NCBI RefSeq assembly: GCF_947387555.1
Contig: NZ_CANDNZ010000003.1
Location: 62,001 to 126,000 of the forward strand
DNA length: 64,000 nucleotides
Reading direction: 5' to 3'
From: Thalassomonas sp. RHCl1
GTDB lineage: Bacteria > Pseudomonadota > Gammaproteobacteria > Enterobacterales > Alteromonadaceae
Shown: piece by piece, positions 1 through 7,990 of the stretch
How the letters are laid out: each line of letters starts with the position of its first letter
How positions within the stretch are numbered: position 1 is the stretch's first letter
Notes under the pieces: generated by a model
What the model saw: only the letters and a program-made list of their open reading frames with translations
The model's database searches: none
Told to the model about the DNA's origin: nothing
Position numbers and translations under genes: made by a program

Positions 1-513
1 GAAACGCCGGGGGATGCGCAAAACAGCTGCTTGTATTTCCATAAAGAAGGGCTGAATTTCCCCAACCGTCAGGTTCACAACAATATTATCCATCAGGTGA
101 AAAACTTCGGCGATCCCTGTAATGCCTTTAACAACAATGTCCCAACCGGTGATAACGCCAATGAAGGACTTTGTACTATCGTCACCAACAGGGATGAAAA
201 TAATATGCCGACCTATTTTAATGATGCCGATTACAGCATAGCCAGCAACCCTCACTTTTTAAGGGTAGATCCCAATATCCGCCACACGGCGTACGATATC
301 AAGACCATGGAGCTTGAGGCAAACAGGCCTTATCCCAAGGATAGCCAGTCACCGGCTTATAACCTGGGTTATCAAGGGAGTGTAGGCGGTGTCGCCATTC
401 CGAGTACAGACTTTTTGGGCAACCCGAGAGGTTCATTGCCGGATATTGGCGCGGTTGAATACACAGTGTCACCAAAAGCCCCTTTGATTATCAGTATCGT
501 ACCTAAAAATTAA
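1..513 (+). CDS. C-terminal part of a right-handed beta-helix / choice-of-anchor Q type surface protein (partial)
   Basis: The frame is open from the first base of the window, so this is the 3' end of a longer gene and its start is not visible. The last residues carry a Gly-Asn-Pro-Arg-Gly...Pro-Asp-Ile-Gly-Ala-Val-Glu-Tyr stretch. That is the usual ending of choice-of-anchor Q domains, which close parallel beta-helix (polysaccharide-lyase-like or adhesin-like) secreted proteins. The visible 170 residues are rich in Asn and Asp, as expected for beta-helix coils. A hairpin terminator follows about 65 bp downstream. The function of the whole protein cannot be judged from this end alone. Confidence 0.6.
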   Translation, partial: ETPGDAQNSCLYFHKEGLNFPNRQVHNNIIHQVKNFGDPCNAFNNNVPTGDNANEGLCTIVTNRDENNMPTYFNDADYSIASNPHFLRVDPNIRHTAYDIKTMELEANRPYPKDSQSPAYNLGYQGSVGGVAIPSTDFLGNPRGSLPDIGAVEYTVSPKAPLIISIVPKN

Positions 514-578
514 CGCCATAAGGCGGCATCATGAAAAGTTAATTTTCAGATGAACACCGCTTTGTTATGGAGAAAAGA

Positions 579-616
579 AAAACCGCTCCCGGATTTCCCC
601 GGAAGCGGTTTTTTAT
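579..616 (+). terminator. Rho-independent terminator
   Basis: A 14-bp stem with one mismatch (AAAACCGCTCCCGG against CCGGAAGCGGTTTT, loop ATTTCC) is followed by T residues. It lies downstream of the partial surface-protein gene and reads in its direction. Confidence 0.8.
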
Positions 617-742
617 CATCGGAAAATAAATAACCATGACACCCAAGATGTCCGATTGAATTATTTTCTTGTGTAAATAACTGGCCGACAGGGGTAAAGC
701 TGCTGCGCCGGGTTTTAAATACGCAGAATTTGCCTGCAACAA

Positions 743-800
743 TCTGATTGATAACCACCAGCTTTTTCGTTATGCAAGTTTATGCTTGTCCCGCATTGCC
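743..800 (-). repeat. Dispersed intergenic repeat, copy 1
   Basis: This matches the family consensus CTGATTGATAACCACCAGC followed by a TTTTT/AGCTG hairpin remnant and ending in TGTCCCGCATTGC. Related copies lie at 7858, 17436, 21399, 42143 and 50143. Read on the minus strand, the core encodes Ala-Met-Arg-Asp-x-His-Lys-Leu. Confidence 0.6.
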
Positions 801-874
801 CGGGCCTTGTATTTTATCCGGGCAGCGGCTTCACGGGTAATTTCAATAGTTAAGGTATTCACTGCTAATGTCAT
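770..874 (-). CDS. Small hypothetical protein (34 aa) ending in the dispersed AMRD motif
   Basis: A 35-codon minus-strand frame starts with ATG at 874 and is preceded by a good ribosome-binding site (GGGGA, 6-7 bases upstream). The peptide is basic, has an amphipathic middle (EITREAAARIKYKARAM) and ends in RDKHKLA. Its last codons are the repeat found at five other intergenic places in the window. No family is recognised. It may be a real small protein or the best-preserved member of a decayed repeat family; the ribosome-binding site favours translation. Confidence 0.35.
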   Translation of the reverse strand: MTLAVNTLTIEITREAAARIKYKARAMRDKHKLA

Positions 875-904
875 CTTTATTCCCCATCTTATTGTTAGTT
901 TTGG

Positions 905-1372
905 CTACTGCTGACAGGGAAATATTCTCACTAAAGTTTCAAAGAGAATTTTTTTCAGCGGTTTGTTCTCCAGCTCTGCAATATTTAATGTCTTGGCTAT
1001 TTTAGACGCTATCGCTTTACGGTCTTCGCCATTTTCAAGGCAAAACTGATAGCTGATATCATCAAACTCGCTGGAGAAACGGCGCGGCAAACGGGTCTGA
1101 TACGCCCTTTGCAAAAAGGCATTGGCTTTCACCTGGCCCGCATAGCCCGGCTTTTCATCAACAACCGTGGCGCTTTCGGTAAACACCGCAGCATCAATAA
1201 AGCCGTCGATATAAAGCTTACAGGCATTAACATGCCCGACATCCCCGCCGCCCTGGTAAGCCCTGCAAGAGTCGATAATTTCGGATTTATAATCGGCCCT
1301 TGCCGAAAACGACATTGCCGACAGCAAACCCACAAGCACTAGCACCCGGGCTTTATTTATTTTGCTATTCAT
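905..1372 (-). CDS. Rap1a/Tai-like small exported protein
   Basis: A protein of about 155 residues with an N-terminal signal peptide (hydrophobic run ending in FSARA before DYKSEI). The mature part has four cysteines in the layout of the Rap1a/Tai immunity fold: SCRAY, then a Cys in NACKLYIDGFIDAAV, FCLENG, and a C-terminal FPC. Rap1a and Tai are periplasmic proteins that neutralise peptidoglycan amidase effectors of type VI secretion, but the same fold occurs widely in proteins of unknown role. No amidase effector is adjacent, so an immunity job is not shown. The start at 1372 (MNSKINKA) is preferred because the longer frame runs 35 bp into nhaA. It still overlaps the nhaA stop by 8 bp, suggesting translational coupling. 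Confidence 0.6.
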   Translation of the reverse strand: MNSKINKARVLVLVGLLSAMSFSARADYKSEIIDSCRAYQGGGDVGHVNACKLYIDGFIDAAVFTESATVVDEKPGYAGQVKANAFLQRAYQTRLPRRFSSEFDDISYQFCLENGEDRKAIASKIAKTLNIAELENKPLKKILFETLVRIFPCQQ

Positions 1373-2621
1373 TTGAGATAATTTCAGAACCATGACCAAT
1401 CTCCACTGTTTTATTTAACTTGGCGTTATTAGACTGAGTTTTAGCAAGCTTCGCTGATGAATGGCGGATCACTAATGCGCCGGCCAAGGCAGAGCATAAT
1501 GAACCAACCAGCACACCGACTTTTACCTGTGTCTGGTACGCCAGCCCCTGCTCTTCAAAGGCCAGGGAGCCGATAAACAAACTCATGGTAAAGCCGACGC
1601 CGCAAAGCAAACACACCCCGTATACCTGCCCCCAGGTGGCGCCTTGAGGCAACTTACATAATTTGAGTTTCACCGCCAGGTAGCAGGCGGCAAAGATCCC
1701 CAGTTGCTTGCCGACAAACAACCCGGCGATAATGCCTATGGATATCGGCGTGAACAGCTCATCGACACCGGCGCCGGTGAGCGAAACCCCGGCATTGGCA
1801 AAGGCGAACAGCGGCAATACGAAAAAGGCGATCCAGGGGTGCAAGGCATGCTCTATCTGGTAAGACATGGACGTGCTTTTTTCCCGGGCGACGGGGATAA
1901 ACCAGGCCACGGCAAATCCTGCCAGGGTAGCGTGCACGCCGGATTTCAGTACCGCCGCCCAAACCACAATCGATACCAGAATAAACGGGGTCTTATTCGA
2001 CAGCTCCATGCGGTTAAAGGCGAATAAAATAGCCAAACCAATACCGGCAATCATCAAAGAGGTGGTGGACAGATCCTGTGAATAGAACAAGGCGATAATA
2101 ATGACGGCGCCGATATCATCGATGATCGCCACCGACAGCAAAAACAGTTTCAGCCCCGGCGGCAGGTGCTTGCCGAATAAAATGAAAATCCCCAGGGCAA
2201 AGGCAATATCGGTGGCCGAAGGTATGGCCCAGCCGTTCATGGCCTGCATATCCTGATAATTAAAAGCGGCATAAATTACCGCGGGCACGGCGATACCGGC
2301 AATGGCTGCGGTAAAAGGCAAGATCACCTGATCCGGCCGCGACAGCTGCCCGTAAAACAGCTCGCGCTTGATTTCCAAACCGACAACAAAGAAAAACAGC
2401 GCCATCAGGCCGTCGTTCACCCAGAGCACCAGGGGTTTGGCAATGGCGAAGGTACCCAGTTGAATACTCACCGGAAACTCAAGGAAAGACAGATAGCCCG
2501 CCATCAAAGGGCTGTTTGCCAAAAACATTGCCAAAACGGCACTCAGCACCAGGATGATGCCCGGACTGGCATCATTTTTCATAAAATTCTTCCAGTGAAG
2601 AATCAGGGCACTCTCTGACAT
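1365..2621 (-). CDS. nhaA: Na+/H+ antiporter NhaA
   Basis: An inner-membrane electrogenic Na+/H+ antiporter of 418 residues, the usual length for NhaA, with about a dozen hydrophobic segments. Family hallmarks visible are the VNDGLMALFFFVVGLEIKREL segment, the ATDIAFALGI stretch and the VAIIDDIGAVIII stretch with the paired Asp residues that bind Na+/H+. The start at 2621 (MSESALILHW) is chosen over the upstream ATG at 2705 because a GGGAAGG ribosome-binding site precedes it and homologues begin there. The gene is divergent from nhaR, its expected activator, and overlaps the Rap1a-like gene downstream. It would serve Na+ and pH homeostasis in a marine cell. Confidence 0.95.
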   Translation of the reverse strand: MSESALILHWKNFMKNDASPGIILVLSAVLAMFLANSPLMAGYLSFLEFPVSIQLGTFAIAKPLVLWVNDGLMALFFFVVGLEIKRELFYGQLSRPDQVILPFTAAIAGIAVPAVIYAAFNYQDMQAMNGWAIPSATDIAFALGIFILFGKHLPPGLKLFLLSVAIIDDIGAVIIIALFYSQDLSTTSLMIAGIGLAILFAFNRMELSNKTPFILVSIVVWAAVLKSGVHATLAGFAVAWFIPVAREKSTSMSYQIEHALHPWIAFFVLPLFAFANAGVSLTGAGVDELFTPISIGIIAGLFVGKQLGIFAACYLAVKLKLCKLPQGATWGQVYGVCLLCGVGFTMSLFIGSLAFEEQGLAYQTQVKVGVLVGSLCSALAGALVIRHSSAKLAKTQSNNAKLNKTVEIGHGSEIISNE

Positions 2622-2708
2622 GGCCTTCCCTCTCAGTACTGAAAATGGATAAGCAATAGTTATAAGACAGGAATCAAACAATAAAAAGTCGAATGTAATT
2701 GACATATA

Positions 2709-2725
2709 ATCAACTAAAAGTTGAT
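2709..2725. promoter_or_regulatory. Palindrome in the nhaA-nhaR divergent promoter region, candidate NhaR operator
   Basis: A perfect inverted repeat with 7-bp arms (ATCAACT AAA AGTTGAT) in the 164-bp gap between the divergent nhaA and nhaR starts. LysR-type activators such as NhaR bind short dyads in such divergent promoters. Assignment to NhaR is inference from position. Confidence 0.4.
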
Positions 2726-2785
2726 AGTAGGTTAATTGTTGTCATACTGCTTACCAGGGGTTAGAGAAAAAATTACACGGGGTTT

Positions 2786-3697
2786 ATGATGACCAGGCTC
2801 AATTATCACCACCTGCAATACTTCTATATCATTGCCAAAGCAGGCAGTATCGCCAGGGCCTCGGAGATTTTACATATCACGCCGCAAACCCTAAGCATGC
2901 AGTTGACGACTTTAGAAAATCAGCTGGGATATCAGCTATTTGAACGCAGAGGAAAAAAGCTGGTGTTAAACGACATCGGCCATATCACCTTAGGGTATGC
3001 CCATGAAATTTTTAACCTGGGAGATGAACTGGTTAATTCGATCAAGAACCACTCAACCGACTTTGCCTTCAGCTTTGCCATCGGCGTCACCGATATTATC
3101 GCCAAAGTATTTTCCTTTAATTTTCTCCGGGAAATTTACAAAATGGACGATGCCATCAAACTGGTGTGCAAAGAAACCAGTTTGGAAGTGCTGCTGGGAG
3201 AGCTGGCCACCAACAAACTCGATGCCGTGCTCAGCGACACGCCCCTGCCTTCGAACTCAGCGATCAAGGCCTATAACCACTTAATTGGTAAATGCGGTAT
3301 CACTTTTTTTGCCGCCACCGGGCTGGCAAAGCAGTTACAGGACGACTTTCCCCAATCCCTGAACAACCAGCGTTTTTTTATCGCCGGGGAAGGCAGCAAC
3401 CAACGTATGAACCTCTTGTCCTGGTTCGAACAAAACGATGTCACGCCCTTGATCATCGGCGAGTTCGACGACTCGGCTTTAGCCAAATATTTTGGCCAGG
3501 CGGGCTACGGGGTATTTTGCGCCCCCAGCATTATAGAAAACCACGTGGTGGAACAGTTCAACGTCAAGATATTAGGCCGCACCGATGAAATTCACGAAAC
3601 CTTTTACCTAATTTCCCCCGAGCGCAAGGTTAAGCACCCGGCGGTTCAACATTTACTCAGTGCCGGTAAAGAACTGTTTAAAAAACCTATGATATAA
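2786..3697 (+). CDS. nhaR: LysR-family transcriptional activator NhaR
   Basis: A 303-residue LysR-type regulator. The N-terminal winged helix-turn-helix (about residues 5-62) carries GSIARASEILHITPQTLSMQ, close to the NhaR form of the LysR motif. An effector-binding domain follows, with NhaR-like features such as DAVLSDTPLPSNSAI, GKCGITFF and EFDDSALAKYFGQAGYGVFCAP. NhaR senses Na+ and activates nhaA. In Escherichia coli the two genes form an operon; here they are divergent. ATG codons at 2786 and 2789 are both possible starts. Confidence 0.9.
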   Translation: MMTRLNYHHLQYFYIIAKAGSIARASEILHITPQTLSMQLTTLENQLGYQLFERRGKKLVLNDIGHITLGYAHEIFNLGDELVNSIKNHSTDFAFSFAIGVTDIIAKVFSFNFLREIYKMDDAIKLVCKETSLEVLLGELATNKLDAVLSDTPLPSNSAIKAYNHLIGKCGITFFAATGLAKQLQDDFPQSLNNQRFFIAGEGSNQRMNLLSWFEQNDVTPLIIGEFDDSALAKYFGQAGYGVFCAPSIIENHVVEQFNVKILGRTDEIHETFYLISPERKVKHPAVQHLLSAGKELFKKPMI

Positions 3698-3800
3698 AAC
3701 GCTAATTTCCCTAATCGTGCATCGAATCTGCGGGTCAGGCTATAAAGCTAAAACGACATTCTCTTACAGCACTTACTGTTATTGATGCTAAGGTTGTCAC

Positions 3801-3840
3801 ATCTTAATAAGCCGGTGATTTTCAAACGGCTTCTTAAGAT
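3801..3840. terminator. Long hairpin downstream of nhaR
   Basis: Arms ATCTTAATAAGCCG and CGGCTTCTTAAGAT pair over 14 bases with one mismatch around a 12-base loop. No strong T tract follows, so it may be a transcription terminator or a processing hairpin. The rest of 3698-3970 shows no gene. Confidence 0.45.
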
Positions 3841-3978
3841 TGTATATAGAAAGCCCCAGGGTACTAGGCTCAAAAAAGATAACACTTCCTCATTGCCTGA
3901 TAGATACTATCAAAGTCTAAGTATAACTATTTGTATTTAAATGGTTATTTATTTTCCTTAAATGTTGTAGTTCAAAAA

Positions 3979-4054
3979 TTGACAACTTATTGCGCTAAGG
4001 TGTTCCTCAGTTAATACAGGTGTTTTGCTTGGGTAACAATCCGCTATTGTTCCC
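3979..4054 (+). promoter_or_regulatory. Conserved leader of cassette A with dyad element
   Basis: The leader has a TTGACA hexamer at 3979 and a dyad GGGTAACAAT-CCGCT-ATTGTTCCC at 4031-4054. Both are kept in copy B (11759 and 11811-11834), while the sequence just upstream differs more. I see no clear -10 at 16-18 bp from TTGACA, so the promoter may need an activator. The dyad could be an operator or an RNA hairpin about 45 bp before the chaperone start. Confidence 0.4.
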
Positions 4055-4096
4055 GACAAGTATTCACAGGGTGTTGAACTTGAAAAGGAACAGAAG

Positions 4097-4573
4097 ATGA
4101 AATCTTTAGAAGTATTGGCACAGCTTCACCATGACTTAGGCTTGGGCGAGTTGGCGCTGGATCACAACGGCAGAAGCAGTATCAAGATAGAATCCGATAT
4201 TATCGTGACCTTTGAACTTGATATTGTACGCGACCAAATTGAACTTATCGGCATTGTCCTTAAAGGGCCATTTGACGATAAAGCCGCCTTGTTTTCCCGT
4301 TTGCTGCATGACAATTTTCGCTCAAATTTAGCCGGGGCCAGGTTGGCGCTGGACAGCTCGCAGGAGCAGGTTTTATTGTGCCAGACTTTAGTCACCGAGC
4401 ATATCAGCCACTCGCATTTTGAACTGGCCGTGGCCCGGTTTGTCACCCTGTATGAGGAATTTCGCGACAGCCTCGGCGCTGATAGCGATACAGCATCAAA
4501 CCAGCTTACCGATAATACGGCGCCGTTAGCCAATGCATTTGCCGACATGCCCTTTGGCATGATCCAAGCTTAG
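4097..4573 (+). CDS. CesT/SycE-like type III secretion chaperone (cassette A)
   Basis: A small acidic protein of 158 residues with the class I chaperone pattern of the CesT (Tir chaperone) family. An N-terminal helix LEVLAQLHHDLGLGEL is followed by a strand LDHNGRSSIKIES, then ELIGIVLKG, a FSRLLHDNF helix, a LALDSSQEQVLLCQTL hairpin and a long C-terminal helix FELAVARFVTLYEEFRDSL. Such chaperones bind the N-terminal part of one effector in the cytoplasm and deliver it to a type III secretion machine. The next gene starts 10 bp downstream and is the obvious client. No secretion apparatus genes are in the window. The start follows an AAGGA ribosome-binding site. Family assignment is from pattern, not a search. 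Confidence 0.65.
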   Translation: MKSLEVLAQLHHDLGLGELALDHNGRSSIKIESDIIVTFELDIVRDQIELIGIVLKGPFDDKAALFSRLLHDNFRSNLAGARLALDSSQEQVLLCQTLVTEHISHSHFELAVARFVTLYEEFRDSLGADSDTASNQLTDNTAPLANAFADMPFGMIQA

Positions 4574-4583
4574 GGGTCTGATA

Positions 4584-7202
4584 ATGGATATGATTAATCA
4601 GGCGTCGGCATTCAGACAAACCTCTCTTGATGCCGAGCATCTGGAGGTGAAATCACTGTTGGATGGAAAATCGGTCACCTCATCACAGACGCCGGATATC
4701 GGCAACCGCGAGGGGCTTGCCGAATCAGGTGTGCGCACTATGCGGGATCGCTTGTTGGAGTTGGTGGATTCTCCCCTCATTGGCGACGATGTTCCCATGG
4801 AAATTGTCGAATCCTCCATGAGTGATACTTCCTCCAGTGCAGGTATAGCAAAAGCACGCTCCATTGCCGCAGAGGTCATCAAGGAAAACGGTACCATAGA
4901 CGGGGATAAACTCACTACGGCGATCGAACAATTAGAAGCTGATGTTGTTAATCCCAAACAGTCAAAACGCATGGCCGACATGCTGACCAAGCTAAAAGAC
5001 AGCGATGAGTTAAAGACGGGGTTAACCAATGTCTGCAAAGATTACAATCCCCATAACAGTGCCAAAAATGCCATCCGCCAGACATTAGGATTGGGCACCA
5101 CAGCCTTCGTAGACAAAACGGATGCCAGACGGGCCGCGTTAACGGCCTTTATGTGCGATTTGCGCCAGGGCAGTGCCGGCAGTTGTTTTGGCACCTCGAC
5201 AGCCATTCTGGTCAAAAATCATAAACCGGAGCAGTTTATGACCGACATGAAGTCGTTGATGGAAAAAGGCTCCCTGACCCGTGGCGGCGTTGAAACCCCC
5301 ATCAATATGTCGGTGAGCAGTAAATCGTTAGAAGCGAAATTAACCATCAATAACAATGGCCAAGTCACCAAAATGGATGAAAAAGATCTCGATGAAGCGG
5401 TGAGCTTACTGGATAACCCCAGCTTTAAAAGTGCCATGAAAGCTTCCGGCATCGCCGAAGAATCTCAGCTGCAAAAAGTCAAAGATGCCATTACTGCGTT
5501 AAATACCGACGCGGCAGACACCATTGATATCACTGCGGCAAAAATATTGAAACAGGTATTACGCACTAAGTTTGATATCAGCGCCGATCAACTGGCACAG
5601 GTAAAATCTGATTTAGCCGAAGGCAACGATATCGACGCCGACTTATTGCAAAAAGCCAAAGGTTATGCCAAAGCCTGGGTAGCCGCCAACAGCCTGGCCT
5701 CGGCTGAAACCGACAACCGCTTGTTACGCGCCTGGGAATACACAATATCGTCGATGGCAGAGCACGGCACCGCAGATGAATTGGCCAATAACAGTTTCTA
5801 TAAAATGATGTTTGGCAGCCTGGATAGCACACCAAAACTCAGCTTAGACGCCAAAGCGACCGCGTTAAAAGACAGCTTTGACATAGAGTTAGATGACTCC
5901 CTTACCGAGCAAGGCCTCAGCGACGCCCTGGTGAGCCAAATCCAGGCCAAGGTCAAGCAGCATGTGCATGTGCTGTATAACGCCGACTATCAAGCTGGTG
6001 ACGATTTATCGGAAGACGGCAGCTCAGATCGCGGCGGTTTCCAAATGCAATTTTCCCCGTCAGGTAACCGTCTCAACGACTTAGTTTCAATCGATAATAA
6101 GCAGCAGTATAAAGAGATGATGCAGTCACTTATCGACAAGGCGGTGAGCGAATTAAAACAAGATGAAACCTATGCCGATGACGACACCGCCAAATCCTTC
6201 ATTACCCAGCTGGGGGCTGGTCTGAAAGCCTATGCCGGCGACGATGACTTTGTCACCTATAGCCAGGCAAAATTGAAATCAACAGCCCCTGAGTCTAAAG
6301 AAGATAACTATGAACCATGGGGGATCAAGTCAGGCGCCAATACCCGGGTGACCATGCAGCATTACTTTGAACTGGACGACAAACCGACACGAGAAACGCT
6401 GGGCGATACTGAAGAAGGCCCGACCCTGGACTCGTTCAATTTCATCGTCAAAACGTTAAGAAGTATGAACGATGACAGTGCATTGGAAAACAAGCTGGCA
6501 GCCAATGAAAACTTCTCTGTGCCGATTCAAACCGGACACCATGCGTTTTTACTTAAACTCAGCCCAGAATTAATGTCGGGGGTGACCTCAGGCGATGACA
6601 TTGGCGATTGGCTGACAGACACTTTCGGCGAAGGCTATGACTTAGGCGTAGATAACATAGATGACTTCGGCACAGGAACCCGAAGCGATATGTTAGGGTA
6701 TGCCCGAACGGTGCTTGCGAACTTGCAGGACATCACAGATGATTTTAAAGCAGACATCACAGCTAAAGTTGAGCACGCTATCAGCCTTGAAGATGACGTA
6801 GACGACGATCTTAATTTTCATGATGTTGTCATTGATAATATGAAGAGCGCCATGGATAAATATTTTAAACAGTATTCAATAGACCACGGTGCAAACAGTA
6901 AGTTAAGCGCAAATCAGTTGAGCAACTCGGATCATTTATCCAGTGATTTACTCGATGAAGCGCTGTGGAAGTCACGTGACAGCCTGGGCAACATGTTGCC
7001 AGATCCAGTAACTGTTGTTGTCGCAGATACCAACTGGGGCACAGGCGATAACCATAAACAATTTGCCTATACCTTGAGCCCGCAAAATAGTACCGTAAAA
7101 TTTGTTCAGATAGATGAACATGGGGCTATGACGACTAAAGATGCCGATAAATGGTTTTCAGAGTCCACTGCAATTCTTACCGATATGAGCCAATATAGCT
7201 AG
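4584..7202 (+). CDS. Putative type III effector with papain-like cysteine protease signature (cassette A)
   Basis: An 872-residue soluble, acidic protein with no signal peptide. The first 50 residues are rich in Ser, Thr and Gln, as in type III secretion signals. Residues 195-202 read QGSAGSCF: Gln195 lies six residues before Cys201, as Gln19 and Cys25 do in papain. His652/His653 (TGHHAFLL) and Asn817 in DTNWGTGDN (815-823) resemble the catalytic His and the Asn-x-Trp-Gly of papain. The 450 residues between Cys and His are mostly helical-looking and may be an inserted domain. It is encoded 10 bp after a CesT-like chaperone and 8 bp before a third gene that is duplicated with it. Substrate and activity are unknown. 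A structural or enzymatic role other than proteolysis, such as transglutaminase-like chemistry, is possible. Confidence 0.55.
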   Translation: MDMINQASAFRQTSLDAEHLEVKSLLDGKSVTSSQTPDIGNREGLAESGVRTMRDRLLELVDSPLIGDDVPMEIVESSMSDTSSSAGIAKARSIAAEVIKENGTIDGDKLTTAIEQLEADVVNPKQSKRMADMLTKLKDSDELKTGLTNVCKDYNPHNSAKNAIRQTLGLGTTAFVDKTDARRAALTAFMCDLRQGSAGSCFGTSTAILVKNHKPEQFMTDMKSLMEKGSLTRGGVETPINMSVSSKSLEAKLTINNNGQVTKMDEKDLDEAVSLLDNPSFKSAMKASGIAEESQLQKVKDAITALNTDAADTIDITAAKILKQVLRTKFDISADQLAQVKSDLAEGNDIDADLLQKAKGYAKAWVAANSLASAETDNRLLRAWEYTISSMAEHGTADELANNSFYKMMFGSLDSTPKLSLDAKATALKDSFDIELDDSLTEQGLSDALVSQIQAKVKQHVHVLYNADYQAGDDLSEDGSSDRGGFQMQFSPSGNRLNDLVSIDNKQQYKEMMQSLIDKAVSELKQDETYADDDTAKSFITQLGAGLKAYAGDDDFVTYSQAKLKSTAPESKEDNYEPWGIKSGANTRVTMQHYFELDDKPTRETLGDTEEGPTLDSFNFIVKTLRSMNDDSALENKLAANENFSVPIQTGHHAFLLKLSPELMSGVTSGDDIGDWLTDTFGEGYDLGVDNIDDFGTGTRSDMLGYARTVLANLQDITDDFKADITAKVEHAISLEDDVDDDLNFHDVVIDNMKSAMDKYFKQYSIDHGANSKLSANQLSNSDHLSSDLLDEALWKSRDSLGNMLPDPVTVVVADTNWGTGDNHKQFAYTLSPQNSTVKFVQIDEHGAMTTKDADKWFSESTAILTDMSQYS

Positions 7203-7210
7203 GAGGCACA

Positions 7211-7726
7211 ATGCAACAAACACAATCTCAATGGAAAATTGCCGACAGCCTTTTTATTGGCTGTGAGCAAGCGGATGACAGAGGAAAACCCTCATTTTCA
7301 ATTCTGGTCGGCGACAAGGTTTACTCACACGGTGCACAACTGCTGCAGGACTACCCTTGCCTGAGACAGGCGGAAACGGCAGAGATAACCGCCAAGATCC
7401 TGCTGTTTCTACACCGGGGCGAGCACGACAGCGTTATTATTGATGCAGACGCGTTTCAAAAGAGTTATCAGTCACGGTTATTACAGGAGCAGCTTGATGA
7501 AACACTTGCCCCTTTGTACCGCCAGCATCCCGAATTTGATGTTGAGCGCGTTCACCAACCGCAATGGCAAAATAACCGGCTTAGCTTCTTTTTTGTCGAG
7601 CATAACACGGGGCTGCCGTATTTTGTGTCATATGACTACCCGGCAGCGGGCATGGGTCAATCGCTTTTTCCGTCAGATCAGGAGCATGAGCCCGGCTTAG
7701 AATGCCGGTTGTTAGCAAGCCTGTAG
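7211..7726 (+). CDS. Hypothetical 171-aa protein, third gene of cassette A
   Basis: No family is recognised. It is a soluble protein without signal peptide, beginning MQQTQSQWKIADSLFIGCEQ, with a long amphipathic helix around residues 75-105 and a mixed alpha/beta C-terminal half (RLSFFFVEHNTGLPYFVSY). It starts 8 bp after the effector stop behind an AGGAGG ribosome-binding site, so the three genes are one operon. It is duplicated with its neighbours and kept at equal length. That suggests it works with the effector, perhaps as a second chaperone, an inhibitor that protects the producer, or a co-effector. These roles are inference. Confidence 0.6.
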   Translation: MQQTQSQWKIADSLFIGCEQADDRGKPSFSILVGDKVYSHGAQLLQDYPCLRQAETAEITAKILLFLHRGEHDSVIIDADAFQKSYQSRLLQEQLDETLAPLYRQHPEFDVERVHQPQWQNNRLSFFFVEHNTGLPYFVSYDYPAAGMGQSLFPSDQEHEPGLECRLLASL

Positions 7727-7857
7727 CAGCAACTTCATAGTGATGAAGCTAATATTAAGCGGAACGATACCTGAGCATGGGATTATCAGCAAGATACCCC
7801 ATAGCTCGGGTTTCGCTTAACTGTAACTAAGCCAGCACAGCATTGGACAGCCAAAAT

Positions 7858-7914
7858 CTGATTTATACCATCACCTTTTTAGCTGTGTAAGTTTGTAGAT
7901 GTCCCGCATTGCTT
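7858..7914 (-). repeat. Dispersed intergenic repeat, copy 2
   Basis: This has the same CTGATTTATA...TTTTTAGCTG...TGTCCCGCATTGCTT layout as copy 1. On the minus strand it is the 3' part of a 27-codon frame (7954 to 7871) that reads QAMRDIYKLTQLKR at its end. Confidence 0.6.
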
Positions 7915-7990
7915 GTTTCAAAATAAGCGGAAAATTCTCAACTATACTAACCATTATTCCAAACGCTATTGCCTTCTAATTAAATAGCCC

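Larger units (their letters stand above)
3971..7803 (+). repeat. Direct repeat copy A: chaperone/papain-like effector cassette
   Basis: About 3.8 kb that recurs as copy B at 11751-15589, about 7.78 kb downstream. Shared parts are the leader with TTGACA and the GGGTAACAAT hairpin, all three genes at the same spacing, and a weaker match after the third stop (a GGGATTATC...GATACCCC hairpin). Neither copy has transposase genes or clear terminal repeats, so it looks like a gene-cluster duplication with a receptor/lipoprotein pair between the copies. Confidence 0.85.

Noticed and set aside
539-758. Two short minus-strand frames (67 and 70 codons)
   Set aside because: They run through the terminator hairpin and dispersed repeat, overlap each other in different frames and lack supporting motifs.
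4162-4560. 132-codon minus-strand frame opposite the CesT-like gene (also at 11943-12344)
   Set aside because: It mirrors a well-supported gene with a ribosome-binding site, operon position and family pattern. It is duplicated only because the cassette is.
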